A stretch of DNA of 36,828 nucleotides. It comes from an uncultured Eggerthellaceae bacterium (GTDB lineage Bacteria; Actinomycetota; Coriobacteriia; Coriobacteriales; Eggerthellaceae). Position 1 is the stretch's first letter. Every line of letters starts with the position of its first letter. The notes under the pieces are model-generated. The model was not told the DNA's origin. It saw only the letters and a program-made list of their open reading frames with translations, and did not search any database. The DNA lies in assembly GCA_910585565.1 (NCBI GenBank), contig CAJUFC010000194.1, positions 1 through 36,828 of the forward strand, given 5' to 3'. Position numbers and translations under genes: made by a program. Shown here one piece after another: positions 15,731 to 23,884 of the stretch.

Positions 15731-16804
15731 ATGGACACAAACATGTCACGAAGGGATCTTCTGAAGTTCGGTGCCGTTGCGACGACGGCGGCCGTGGGCG
15801 TCTCGATGCTCGGCTGCTCGACCAACAGCGCGGCCGCTGACGGGGCCGCCGACGCCACGAAGGCTGCGACGGGCACCGCCAGCGTCACCATGGAGGAGGC
15901 CACGTCTCAAAACATCCTCAACGTCGAGAAGACGGTTCCGAATTTTGCGTATATTCCCGACATCGACTACAAGCAGACCATCACCAAGAACTCCTATTCC
16001 ACCATGAAGATGGACATCATTGCGCCGTCATCTGACAAGCCGCTGCCGTGCATCCTCTATATCAATGGAGGCGGCTTCACCCGGTCTTCCCCGGCGGGTC
16101 ATCTGTGGGAGCGCATGTACCTTGCTGAGCAGGGCTTTGTCGTGGCTTCCATCCAGCACAGCGTTGTGCCGGCGGCGAAGTTCCCGCAGCCGCTGCTGGA
16201 CTGCAAAGATGCCGTGCGATTCCTGCGCGCGAACGCTGCGACGTACAACATCGACAAGGACCGCATCGCCGCCATGGGCAACTCGGCGGGCGGCTACTTT
16301 GCCACGATGCTGGGCGTGACGGCTGATATCGCCAAGTTCAACGAGGGCGCGCAGAACGCCTCTGAGTCGTGCGGCGTGAGCGCAGTCGTCGACTTCTACG
16401 GCGTGTCCGACCTCACCATCATCGGCGCAGGGCTGCCGGACGGCTTGGAAGAGGGCCACGATTCCCCTGCGACCACCGAGGCGCTCATGATCAACGGTAC
16501 CGCGTTCGGCGACAACAAGGGCGCATCGGTCTTCGACACGCCTGAGAAGGCCGCCGAGGCGAGCCCCTTCACCTATATCGACAGCAATGACCCTCCGTTC
16601 CTGATCTTCCAGGGTACGGCCGACACGCTCGTGTCTCCGGTCGCTACCGCTGAGCTGCAAGTGAAGCTCGAGGAGGCCGGCGTCAAGGCGACGCGCTACG
16701 TCGTTCCCGAGGCCAAGCACGGCGACCCGGTGTTCTCGCAGCCCGAGGTCATGGATCTGGTCGTCGACTTCCTGAACGAGAGCATGCCGGCCAAGCAGGG
16801 CTAG
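15731..16804 (+). CDS. Tat-exported lipoprotein alpha/beta-hydrolase (carboxylesterase/BD-FAE-like)
   Basis: The 357-residue protein starts with a twin-arginine signal (SRRDLLKF, residues 6-13), a hydrophobic stretch and a lipobox-like MLGC with Cys29, so it is likely exported folded and lipid-anchored on the outer face of the membrane. The hydrolase part has the oxyanion motif NGGGF (residues 112-116), the nucleophile elbow GNSAGG with Ser185, Asp298 in QGTADTLV and His330 in AKHGD: a complete catalytic triad of the esterase/lipase family that includes feruloyl-esterase-like enzymes. A GGAGG/AAGGG-containing region precedes the ATG. Its place after the aromatic-compound locus and second regulator suggests that it frees a phenolic acid from an ester outside the cell. 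The actual substrate is not visible. A strong terminator follows. Confidence 0.9.
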   Translation: MDTNMSRRDLLKFGAVATTAAVGVSMLGCSTNSAAADGAADATKAATGTASVTMEEATSQNILNVEKTVPNFAYIPDIDYKQTITKNSYSTMKMDIIAPSSDKPLPCILYINGGGFTRSSPAGHLWERMYLAEQGFVVASIQHSVVPAAKFPQPLLDCKDAVRFLRANAATYNIDKDRIAAMGNSAGGYFATMLGVTADIAKFNEGAQNASESCGVSAVVDFYGVSDLTIIGAGLPDGLEEGHDSPATTEALMINGTAFGDNKGASVFDTPEKAAEASPFTYIDSNDPPFLIFQGTADTLVSPVATAELQVKLEEAGVKATRYVVPEAKHGDPVFSQPEVMDLVVDFLNESMPAKQG

Positions 16805-16854
16805 GCACCATCTCGAAAGCTGCATTACGCGAGCGCCTGCATAAGGTGCATCCC

Positions 16855-16890
16855 GACCCCGCCACCCTCCCTCCGTGGCGGGGTCTTCTC
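16855..16890 (+). terminator. Intrinsic terminator of the esterase transcript
   Basis: A perfect 11-bp stem, GACCCCGCCAC (16855-16865) with GTGGCGGGGTC (16875-16885), has a 9-nt loop and is followed by TTCTC. It lies 50 bases past the esterase stop and marks the right edge of the polyphenol-associated region. Confidence 0.8.
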
Positions 16891-17025
16891 ATGTCGAGGG
16901 CCAGGTCGCTTACAGACGCGTGCCTGTGGAGGCTTGGCGGTCTACGTTGCTTGAATCCCCATTGTGGGGTGTGTCAGAATGGGCTTCACGACATAAAGTG
17001 CACGACGCGCGAAAGGATGAGGCCA

Positions 17026-17634
17026 ATGGGCTTGTTCGACTTATTCAAGAAGACGGAGCAAGGCGAAGCGGATGTCGAAAGCGAGCGATCCGTGTCGGGG
17101 GACAATGGTGACGTGTCGAGCAGGGGCGCTTCGGTGAGGGATGCTGAGACGTATCGCGCTTTGGCGGATGTGTTGGTGGATGATGCCGCGGCGCGAGCCA
17201 AGCTGGATGCGTGGATTGACGACCCGAATCTCTACTGCCAAGAAGCCGGCAATGAGCGTGGCGTGGATGATTGCGCGGGGCGCGAGGATGAGGTGATGTG
17301 GCTGGCTTTGGTGGACACGCTTATCGACGGCAGTCGGCAGGCCGTCGAGATAGACTGGTGCGGCGAGACGGAAGACATGGTGTGGTCGCTGAATTCCATC
17401 ACCAAGGAGCCCGCCTTGCATCTTGATGAGGACGGCCTTTCGGAAGAAGACCTCACTGCATGCTTTGACGAGGTAAACGTCCTTTGGAACCCTCAGGGCT
17501 GGGTGTTGGCCTATATGGACATAGATAGCGACAGCTATGTGCTCGTTCCCCTTCGCGTCGACCAGTTCGAGGCAGCCGAGCCTCTCGCCGCACGCCTCGA
17601 CAAAACCCTCACCCAAGCTCACCAAGGCCTGTAG
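17026..17634 (+). CDS. Acidic hypothetical protein, possibly DUF6630-like
   Basis: A 202-residue acidic soluble protein. It begins GLFDLFKKTEQGEADVE, a short amphipathic start seen in many unrelated bacterial proteins, followed by a variable Ser/Asp-rich stretch. The core (about residues 45-195) is rich in Asp and Trp, with ALVDTLIDGSRQAVEIDWCGETEDMVW and YMDIDSDSYVLVPL as the most ordered segments (quoted from memory of the translation; the first spans about residues 96-122). It resembles DUF6630-type proteins, but I am not certain. I chose the ATG at 17026 (GAGG four bases upstream, GAAAGG ten bases upstream) over the in-frame ATG at 17017 and the longer frame, which reads through the terminator. 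It lies 13 bases before the SRAP gene and may share its transcript. Confidence 0.75.
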   Translation: MGLFDLFKKTEQGEADVESERSVSGDNGDVSSRGASVRDAETYRALADVLVDDAAARAKLDAWIDDPNLYCQEAGNERGVDDCAGREDEVMWLALVDTLIDGSRQAVEIDWCGETEDMVWSLNSITKEPALHLDEDGLSEEDLTACFDEVNVLWNPQGWVLAYMDIDSDSYVLVPLRVDQFEAAEPLAARLDKTLTQAHQGL

Positions 17635-17647
17635 AGGCATTTCCTGC

Positions 17648-18394
17648 ATGTGCAACAGCTTTGAGATATGTGGACGTGGTGACCTTGCGCGCGTGCTGCA
17701 GGCGCTTTTGGGCGATGATGGCGTCATCGTGCCGGTAGGCGTGCCTGAGGGAGGGGTGGCCTTTCCGAAGGCGTTTGCCCCAGTGCTCAGGCCAGCGTTT
17801 CGTGGAGGAGACTCGCCTGATGCCGACGAGGCGGAGCTCGACGGCGCTGGCGTCGGTGCGCTGGCTGCTGGGTCGGTTCCGCTCGAGGTATGCGCGTTTG
17901 GGTTCGGGCTTCCTGTCGAATGGAAGAAGGGCGGCACCGTCTTCAACGCGCGCCTAGACTCGCTCGTGCGAGGGACGGGCATGTGGGGAGACGCGTTGGC
18001 TCATCGTCGGTGCGTGGTGCCGTGCGCGGGCTTTTACGAAAGTCACCGCAGCGAGACGATGCGCAGCCCCAAGACCGGCAAGCAGGTGAAGAGGCGCTAC
18101 TCGTTCGCGTCTGCCGATGGCGAGCCGCTGCTTTTGGGCGCCGTCTACCATGGCGAGCATTTTGCCATCGTGACGACGGACCCGAATGCGGACGTGGCTT
18201 GCGTGCATGACCGCATGCCGCTCGTTCTGACCGCCGCCGAGGCGCGCCTGTGGCTGGATTCGGCAGCGCCTCTCGACCACATCATTCAGCTGGCCAATCG
18301 CGCTCACGTTCGCCTGCATTCTCACGCCGAAGGGGGCGCACCGGCCGATGTCGATGTGCCCCCTGATCACGCCCAGCTTACGTTGCCGCTCTAG
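17648..18394 (+). CDS. SRAP domain protein (HMCES/YedK family), abasic-site DNA-protein crosslink
   Basis: A 248-residue SOS-response-associated peptidase-like protein. The family uses Cys2, exposed after removal of Met1, to form a stable thiazolidine crosslink with abasic sites in single-stranded DNA. All key residues are visible: Met-Cys at the N-terminus, Asn100 in VFNAR, Glu131 in CAGFYES and His187 in VHDRMPLVL. The start at 17648 is fixed by the need for Cys2, and the longer reading frame that overlaps the upstream gene is rejected. An insertion rich in Asp and Ala (about residues 50-75) makes the N-terminal part slightly longer than in YedK. The gene converges on the YvlD-like gene, 30 bases away. 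Confidence 0.93.
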   Translation: MCNSFEICGRGDLARVLQALLGDDGVIVPVGVPEGGVAFPKAFAPVLRPAFRGGDSPDADEAELDGAGVGALAAGSVPLEVCAFGFGLPVEWKKGGTVFNARLDSLVRGTGMWGDALAHRRCVVPCAGFYESHRSETMRSPKTGKQVKRRYSFASADGEPLLLGAVYHGEHFAIVTTDPNADVACVHDRMPLVLTAAEARLWLDSAAPLDHIIQLANRAHVRLHSHAEGGAPADVDVPPDHAQLTLPL

Positions 18395-18424
18395 CGCGAG
18401 GCGTTCTGCGCCGGGGCCGTTCGG

Positions 18425-18802
18425 CTATTCCTTCGCGTCGTTGCCGATGAGGGAGTTGATGATTGCTGATACGATGCTGATGACGATGGCAGCCACAAAG
18501 GCGCTTCCAAAGCTGTCGATGAGGAAGCCCACTTGGAAGATGCCGTTGGCGAGCCATGCGGCGACATAGAGCAACAACGTATTCACGACGATATAGAACA
18601 GCCCGAGCGTAATCACCGTGATGGGGACGCTCAGCAGCTGCAGTATCGGCTTGATGCTGATGTTGATGAGCGACAAGAACAGCGCGAAGATGGCGATAGC
18701 GGCCCATGCGGAGTCGCCGCCGATGACCTCGATGCCGGGAACCAGCCAAACGGCGGCTCCGACTGCGATGGCGGTAACCAGCCAGCGTAGGATGAAGTTC
18801 AT
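18425..18802 (-). CDS. YvlD-like four-helix membrane protein (phage holin family 4 superfamily)
   Basis: The 125-residue protein has four hydrophobic segments and the family signatures LRWLVTAIAVGAAVWLVPGI near the N-terminus and LINISIKPILQLLSVPITVITLG in the middle (residues about 43-66, quoted in part). These are typical of the YvlD/phage-holin-IV membrane family found widely on bacterial chromosomes, where the function is poorly known and may concern envelope stress rather than lysis. AGGAGG precedes the ATG by 6 nt. It has no phage genes around it, so it should not be read as prophage evidence. Confidence 0.88.
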   Translation of the reverse strand: MNFILRWLVTAIAVGAAVWLVPGIEVIGGDSAWAAIAIFALFLSLINISIKPILQLLSVPITVITLGLFYIVVNTLLLYVAAWLANGIFQVGFLIDSFGSAFVAAIVISIVSAIINSLIGNDAKE

Positions 18803-19211
18803 GGTGTCCTCCTGTCGTGCGGCTCAGGTGTGCGTATTGCTGAGCGCCTGAGCAATGAGCGGATGTGCGGACATCGTGGCTGCCTCTGCCCGTCAGGCAG
18901 GTTGCGGTGCTCGAATGACCCGGTGTCTCCTCGTTGTCCAACAATATAAAGGAGCATTTTTGGCATGCACCGCGCCGTAGCGACATGATGCTGATTGGTT
19001 GACTCGACGACAAGTTGGGCGTGTTGCCTGCTGCGCGGGGCTTTTCGCAGAATATTAAATGTATGAAAAATGTGCGACGCGCGTATGGATGAGCCGAAGT
19101 GTTCGCAGCACAATAGGGCTACATGCACAAGCCGCCTCGCTTGCGCGAAGGTGTGCGAGGCGCGATTTGGGCGAAGCGTAGTCAAACGGGAAAGAGGCGA
19201 AGGTCGTGTTC
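18803..19211. other. Intergenic region of about 400 bases, no gene seen
   Basis: No supported reading frame. It contains overlapping small inverted repeats near 18830-18860 (CTCAGG/CCTGAG and ATTGCT/AGCAAT), an AT-rich patch near 19050-19075, and a perfect hairpin at 19133-19162 shortly before the PQ-loop gene. No confident promoter was found. Confidence 0.5.
19133..19162. other. Hairpin in the probable 5' leader of the PQ-loop gene
   Basis: The arms CGCCTCGC (19133-19140) and GCGAGGCG (19155-19162) pair perfectly around a 14-nt loop, about 50 bases before the start codon. It may be a leader structure; no partner pairing with the ribosome binding site was found. Confidence 0.35.
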
Positions 19212-19535
19212 GTGGCAGAGTTGCTAGAGGCGTGTATGCTGGTCTGCTTTGGTCTGTCGTGGCCGATGAATGCGTGGAAGGCGTACAAGGCCGGCACGGC
19301 AAAGGGAACAAGCTGGCAGTTCTTGGCGCTCATTTGCGCGGGGTATCTGTGCGGGATTGCCGCCAAGCTGGCGACGGGGTGCTTGAACTGGGTCCTAGCT
19401 GTATATTTCATCAACTGCATCTTTCTGGCTCTGAACTGGGTGGTGTATGCCCGGAACCGCAAGCGCGACGCCGCAGAGATGCACCTGCCCTTGTGTCCTG
19501 CGATGGGCGTTGTCGAGGGGGCGCATCGTTCTTAG
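19212..19535 (+). CDS. PQ-loop / SemiSWEET-like small membrane protein
   Basis: A 107-residue protein with three hydrophobic segments: LLEACMLVCFGLSWPMNAWKAYKAG..., SWQFLALICAGYLCGIAAKL and WVLAVYFINCIFLALNWVVY (each quoted in part). The WPMNAWKAYKAGTAKGTS segment fits the PQ-loop type turn after helix 1, as in SemiSWEET half-transporters that work as dimers on small sugars or metabolites. The start is uncertain: GTG at 19206 is only 2 nt after GAAGG, whereas GTG at 19212 is 8 nt after it, so I chose 19212. The charged tail (RNRKRDAAE) is expected inside. The substrate is unknown. Confidence 0.75.
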   Translation: MAELLEACMLVCFGLSWPMNAWKAYKAGTAKGTSWQFLALICAGYLCGIAAKLATGCLNWVLAVYFINCIFLALNWVVYARNRKRDAAEMHLPLCPAMGVVEGAHRS

Positions 19536-19618
19536 GCGGCTTTCGTTCAGGGCGCCGCAAGCTGCATGGCAGTGAAGCGGTCGGCGACCGACGGCGTATG
19601 GAGGCGCGTGGCGGTGCG

Positions 19619-20617
19619 CTACGCTTCGCTGGCAGGGGTGGCGCACTGGCAGACGCACAGGCGACTTGCGGCAAAGATATTGAGCCCCAGCTCCTGCATG
19701 ATTTGCCGGATGGCTGCCTGTGCCTTCACTGAGTTGCCGGCCTCGTCGAGGGGCGGCGAGAACGCGGCGATGCCGAACATGCCGGGCATGATGCCGAGCA
19801 CGCCGCCGCCCACGCCCGACTTTGCGGGGATGCCCGACTTGTACAGCCAGTCGTCGGTGCGCTCGTAGAATCCGACCGTGGTGATGAGCGAGGTGATCTT
19901 GGGGGCGAAGTCGGGGTCGAACACCTGCTTGTTGGTCACAGGGTTGAATCCGTCGTTAGCGATGGTGGCGGCCATGATGGCGAGCTGGTGCGCTGTGGTG
20001 CCCAGCGAGCACTGGCGGGTGTAGAGGTCAAGCGACAGATTGGGGTCATCGTAGATGCGCCCGTAGTCCTTGAGCAGCCACGCAATCGAGCGGTTGTTGA
20101 AGTCGGTGGCCGATTCCGAGCGATACAGCTCTTCGATGACGGCAGGCTCATGTCCGGTGAGCTCGGCGATGTTGGTGGTGATGGCGCGCCATTTGCCGTC
20201 AGCGTCGCCGATTGGCTCGACAAGCGAGCATGCCGCAATGGCACCAGCATTCACCAGCGGAGACGACGGGCGGTCCTTTTCCAAGAGAAGCGCCATGATG
20301 GAGTTGAACGGCAACCCGGTGGCATCGGCTCCCACCTTCTCGAGCACATCAACGGCGCCGTACTCGCGCATGGCCAGGATGGCGGTGGGGACCTTCGAGA
20401 CGGACTCGATACCGAAGGTGTGGTCGACGTCTCCTGCCGAGATCACCGTGCCGTCAAGCAGGCAGACACTGATGCCGAACAGCGTCGGGTCGACTGACGC
20501 GAGGTAGGGGATATAGTCGGCGTTCTTGCCTCCGGTGGTGTCCTTGAGCGATTCGTAGGCGTGATCGACCGCGGCTTTGATTTCAGCGGCGGTGATGCTT
20601 TTGTGGGATGCAGCCAT
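19619..20617 (-). CDS. glsA: Glutaminase A
   Basis: A 332-residue serine-dependent glutaminase, hydrolysing glutamine to glutamate and ammonia in the cytoplasm. The beta-lactamase-like core has the S-x-x-K motif at Ser72-Val-Ser-Lys75 (GIESVSKVP), preceded by FGISVCLLDGTV, and followed by NAGAIA, the YRSE and FNNRS stretches, YTRQCSLGTTAHQLA and KSGVGGGVLGIMPG, all typical of the GlsA/YbgJ family. Length fits the short bacterial form without extra domains. AGGAGG stands 6 nt before the ATG at 20617. In enteric bacteria glutaminase supports acid resistance, but no such context is seen here. It is in the same direction as the MFS gene upstream (158 bases away). Confidence 0.95.
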   Translation of the reverse strand: MAASHKSITAAEIKAAVDHAYESLKDTTGGKNADYIPYLASVDPTLFGISVCLLDGTVISAGDVDHTFGIESVSKVPTAILAMREYGAVDVLEKVGADATGLPFNSIMALLLEKDRPSSPLVNAGAIAACSLVEPIGDADGKWRAITTNIAELTGHEPAVIEELYRSESATDFNNRSIAWLLKDYGRIYDDPNLSLDLYTRQCSLGTTAHQLAIMAATIANDGFNPVTNKQVFDPDFAPKITSLITTVGFYERTDDWLYKSGIPAKSGVGGGVLGIMPGMFGIAAFSPPLDEAGNSVKAQAAIRQIMQELGLNIFAASRLCVCQCATPASEA

Positions 20618-20774
20618 GTTGCGCCTCCTGCGTTGTCTCCGGCCCTGGTGGGCCTGACGCTTAGGGTAGCTCCTGACGAGACGGCAGGTGCGGCCAGCTC
20701 GAAAGCGTTTCCGATTCGAAAGGGCTGCGTGAGGCTGCGGAGGCGTGCGAGGAGACGCGGGGGCGCTAGCCGTT

Positions 20775-22121
20775 TTAGTTGTTCTGGTCGTCCAGGTGCG
20801 GAGGCGCGGGGTCGCCGGCAGACGCAGGGGCGGGCGCATCCAGTGCGCGGATGCTCTTGGGCAGATAGACCACGAGGCCTAGGAGCAAGCATGCGATGCC
20901 GTCCACCAAGAAGAACGGCGCCACGCCTATGCCTTCGGCCAGCGCTCCACCGACCGCGACGCCGAGCGGGGTGGCAATGCCTGAGGCTGCCGTGAACAGC
21001 CCGATGGCTCGCCCGAGCTTGTCTTCGGGCACGTTTCTCTGGATGAGGGTCATGAGCGGCCCGTTGAACCAGGCACAAGCCATCGCCATGATCGTCACCA
21101 AGACCACGAAACCCCAGTAGCCGCTCGTCGGCAAGAGTCCGCAGGCGGCAGTGGAGGCACCGGTGACGACGGCGGCGATGGCGATGAGACGCGCGAGCTT
21201 CGTGTCGCCCTTGAGCGCCATGAGCGCACCGCTGCCGACAAGCATGCCGACGCCGAACGCGGCCTCGGTGATGGAGGCAGCATAGCCGTCGCCGCCAAAG
21301 TGGCTATAGGTCATGAGCGGGAACACCGCAGACAGCGGCCCGAATATGAACATGCCGATGGTGACGCCCGTCATGAGCAGCAGCAAGCCGCGGCACGACG
21401 CCACAGTCGCAGCCCCGTCTCGCAGATTGGCGAACACGTTTTCTTGGGCGGCCTTTTCGTCGCGGATGGTGGGAATCTTCGCCAAGGCGAGCCCTGCAAC
21501 GGCTACGAGGGCTCCTGCGAAATCCAAGAACATGACCCACTGGAACCCGAGCGTGGTATAGAGGAAGATGCCAAACGCGGGCGCACCGATGCTGGCAACA
21601 GAGGCGAGGGCCTGGTCCAGGGTGTTCACGCGCAGGAGGTGCCGCTCGGGAACGAGCAGCGGCATGGACGCCATCATGGCGGGGCTGTGGAATGCCTGAC
21701 CCACGGCGCGTGCCATCGCGATGAGCGCGATCAGCACGAGTGACACGTCTCCTGCCATGATGACGAAGCCAGCGATGAGCGAGATGATGCCGATGCTGAG
21801 GTCGGCACCGATCATGATGGCCTTGCGGTTGACCCGGTCGGCCAGCACGCCGCCGAACGGCGACACCAGTCCGATGGGCAGCATGGCGCAGATGCTCATG
21901 AGCGCCAGCATGAGGGCGCTTCCGGTGGTTTCGGTCACATACCACACCATGGCATAGCCTGCGGCGTAGCTGGTGATCATAGAAGCTGCTTGTCCTGCCC
22001 AGATGAAGCTGATGGCCGCCAGCCAGTTCTTCGGCAGCGGCATGCCCGCAGCGCTCAGCTCGCCTGCCTGCTTGGATGCGCGGTCGATTTGCTTCGCCTG
22101 TTCCTGTTCCGTCGTTTCCAT
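20775..22121 (-). CDS. MFS exporter, DHA3-like (macrolide/enterobactin-exporter type)
   Basis: A 448-residue, 12-helix MFS protein. The N-terminus is charged and soluble (METTEQEQAKQID), helix 1 contains FIWAGQAASMITSYAAG, and the loop after helix 2 reads FGGVLADRVNRKAIM, the MFS motif A. DLSIGIISLIAGF and the VPERHLLRVNTLDQALAS segment are typical of the DHA3 family of drug and siderophore exporters. AAAGGA is 8 nt before the ATG at 22121; the long upstream extension of the frame is a non-coding shadow of the divergent gene. The substrate is unknown; efflux is inferred from family. Confidence 0.9.
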   Translation of the reverse strand: METTEQEQAKQIDRASKQAGELSAAGMPLPKNWLAAISFIWAGQAASMITSYAAGYAMVWYVTETTGSALMLALMSICAMLPIGLVSPFGGVLADRVNRKAIMIGADLSIGIISLIAGFVIMAGDVSLVLIALIAMARAVGQAFHSPAMMASMPLLVPERHLLRVNTLDQALASVASIGAPAFGIFLYTTLGFQWVMFLDFAGALVAVAGLALAKIPTIRDEKAAQENVFANLRDGAATVASCRGLLLLMTGVTIGMFIFGPLSAVFPLMTYSHFGGDGYAASITEAAFGVGMLVGSGALMALKGDTKLARLIAIAAVVTGASTAACGLLPTSGYWGFVVLVTIMAMACAWFNGPLMTLIQRNVPEDKLGRAIGLFTAASGIATPLGVAVGGALAEGIGVAPFFLVDGIACLLLGLVVYLPKSIRALDAPAPASAGDPAPPHLDDQNN

Positions 22122-22261
22122 TGGAGGTTCCTTTCGCGTTGCGTGCGTGCGCGATAGAGGGGGGGAGGGTCGCTCGGATGCGGTCATGCCGGGAGGGGGT
22201 TGAATGCGAGCGTACCAGTATAGCAGCAACGATGCCCCCTGTCGGGCTGCAGCTGGGCTGC

Positions 22262-22304
22262 GACGCGCTCGTGGGGCGACTCGATAGGAGCGCCGCCGAA
22301 CGCG
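22262..22304. repeat. 43-bp dispersed repeat, copy 1 (upstream of the endoglucanase)
   Basis: The sequence from GACGCGCTCGTGGGGCGACT to GCCGAACGCG matches 23885-23927 at 41 of 43 positions in the same orientation. It lies 41 bases before the GH5 start codon. No repeat of it was noticed elsewhere in the window. Confidence 0.9.
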
Positions 22305-22345
22305 CTGTACCGTATACTGGTGGCAGCGAAGAGCGAGAGGAGACG

Positions 22346-23824
22346 ATGGTGGGACGAGAGACGACGTCGATGGCCGCATGGCTGCGGGCGTGCGCGTTGG
22401 CGGCTGCGATGGCCGGCGTGCTGGCAGCTGCGGCGTTGGCTGGCTGCTCGCCGGTCGGCGGTGACGGGCCGGCGAGCTCGGGGGCCGTGACGAAGGATGT
22501 CGCGACAGAGGGCGCTCGCGATGACGCGAGCGCTGACGGGGCCGCTGGGGCGGCCACCCCATCGACAGCCGGGAAGTTGCGCGTTGTGGGCACACAGCTG
22601 GTCGGCGCAGACGGCAGCCCCGTGCAGCTGCGCGGGGTCAGCACCCATGGGCTTGCATGGTTTCCCCAGTATGTGAACGAGCCCTTCTTCCGAGAGCTGC
22701 GGCAGGATTGGGGCGCGAACGTGGTGAGGCTGGCGCTGTATACGGCGGAGTCGGGCGGCTACTGCACCGACGGCGACCGCGAGCAGCTAGAGGCGCTGGT
22801 TGAGGAGGGCGTCCGGTTCGCCGCCCAAGCCGATCTGTATGCCGTCGTGGACTGGCATGTGCTTTCCGACGCCGACCCCAATCGCCACAAAGACGAGGCG
22901 AAGGCGTTCTTCGCGAAGATGTCGACGCGGCTGGCCGCCTACGACAACGTCATCTACGAGATATGCAACGAGCCCAACGGCGGGACGACCTGGGGGGCCG
23001 TCAAGGCCTACGCCGAAGAGGTCATCCCTGTCATTCGCGAGAACGTACCCGATGCCGTAATCGTGGTGGGCACGCCCACCTGGTCGCAGAACGTGGACGA
23101 GGCGGCGGCCGACCCGCTTGTGGCGGACAATGTCTTGTATGCCCTGCACTTCTACGCGGCCACGCATCAGCAGGAGCTGAGGGACCGTCTCGCTGCTGCG
23201 GTAGAAAGCGGCCTTCCCGTGTTCGTTTCCGAGTTCGGCATCTGCGATGCCAGCGGGTCGGGACGCATCGACTATGCGTCGGCGGATGCCTGGGTGAGCC
23301 TCATGGATTCGCTCGACGTGAGCTACATTTGCTGGAATCTCTCGAACAAAGACGAGACGTCGGCACTCTTCCGGCCGGACTGCGCGAAGTCGTCCGGCTT
23401 TGCTGAGAGCGACCTGAGCGAAGAGGGGCTGTGGCTGCAGGGCGTGCTGCGCGGCGAGGTGCCTCCGACTGCGGCAGCTGCCTCCGGGGCTGAGATGGCT
23501 GGTGATGAGGATGACGGTTCTGCCCTCGGCGGTCACAGCATCGGCGAAGAGGGCCTGTCCTTCTCGATGGAGCGCGTCAACGCCTGGGAGGCAGACGGCG
23601 CGCCCTACGAGCAATACGAAGTGACCGTGACCAACGGCGGCGCGCCGGTCGACGCTTGGGAGGTTGCCGTCTCGCTTGAGGGGTCCTTCGAGTTGGTCGA
23701 CTCGTGGAACGGCTCGTTCTCGCCCGCCGGCGACACCCTGCGCATCGCGAACGCCGCCTACAACGGCTCGCTGGCAACGGGTGCCTCCGCCAGCGACATC
23801 GGCTTCATCGTGCGCTTGGGCTGA
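22346..23824 (+). CDS. Lipoprotein endoglucanase: GH5 catalytic domain with C-terminal CBM2-like module
   Basis: A 492-residue secreted cellulase-type enzyme. It begins with a lipoprotein signal ending LAGC (Cys34), then an Ala/Gly/Asp-rich linker, then a GH5 (subfamily-2-like) barrel at about residues 78-375. The acid/base Glu209 lies in EICNEPNGG and the nucleophile Glu296 in FVSEFGICD; the supporting VVDWHVLSD and YALHFYA strands are also present. After a Thr/Ala-rich linker, residues about 395-492 form a beta-rich module with spaced Trp (NAWEADGAPYEQYEV, DAWEVAVSLEG, VDSWNGSFSP), like a family 2 cellulose-binding module. AGGAG closely precedes the ATG. The enzyme should cleave beta-1,4-glucans at the cell surface. 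It is flanked on both sides by a 43-bp direct repeat. A free-standing cellulase is unusual for the mainly asaccharolytic Eggerthellaceae (inference). Confidence 0.92.
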   Translation: MVGRETTSMAAWLRACALAAAMAGVLAAAALAGCSPVGGDGPASSGAVTKDVATEGARDDASADGAAGAATPSTAGKLRVVGTQLVGADGSPVQLRGVSTHGLAWFPQYVNEPFFRELRQDWGANVVRLALYTAESGGYCTDGDREQLEALVEEGVRFAAQADLYAVVDWHVLSDADPNRHKDEAKAFFAKMSTRLAAYDNVIYEICNEPNGGTTWGAVKAYAEEVIPVIRENVPDAVIVVGTPTWSQNVDEAAADPLVADNVLYALHFYAATHQQELRDRLAAAVESGLPVFVSEFGICDASGSGRIDYASADAWVSLMDSLDVSYICWNLSNKDETSALFRPDCAKSSGFAESDLSEEGLWLQGVLRGEVPPTAAAASGAEMAGDEDDGSALGGHSIGEEGLSFSMERVNAWEADGAPYEQYEVTVTNGGAPVDAWEVAVSLEGSFELVDSWNGSFSPAGDTLRIANAAYNGSLATGASASDIGFIVRLG

Positions 23825-23861
23825 CGCCTGATTCGACCGCACGGCTGTCGCGCTCGCAACA

Positions 23862-23881
23862 TGCCCGCACGAGCGGGGGCA
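23862..23881 (+). terminator. Weak terminator-like hairpin after the endoglucanase
   Basis: The arms TGCCCGC (23862-23868) and GCGGGGGCA (23873-23881) pair around ACGA with a small G bulge. There is no T-run. It sits between the endoglucanase stop and copy 2 of the 43-bp repeat. Confidence 0.35.
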
Positions 23882-23884
23882 CGT

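Noticed and set aside
18425..18802. Prophage evidence from a holin-family name
   Set aside because: The protein is the chromosomal YvlD-like type and no integrase, capsid, portal or lysin gene lies near it.
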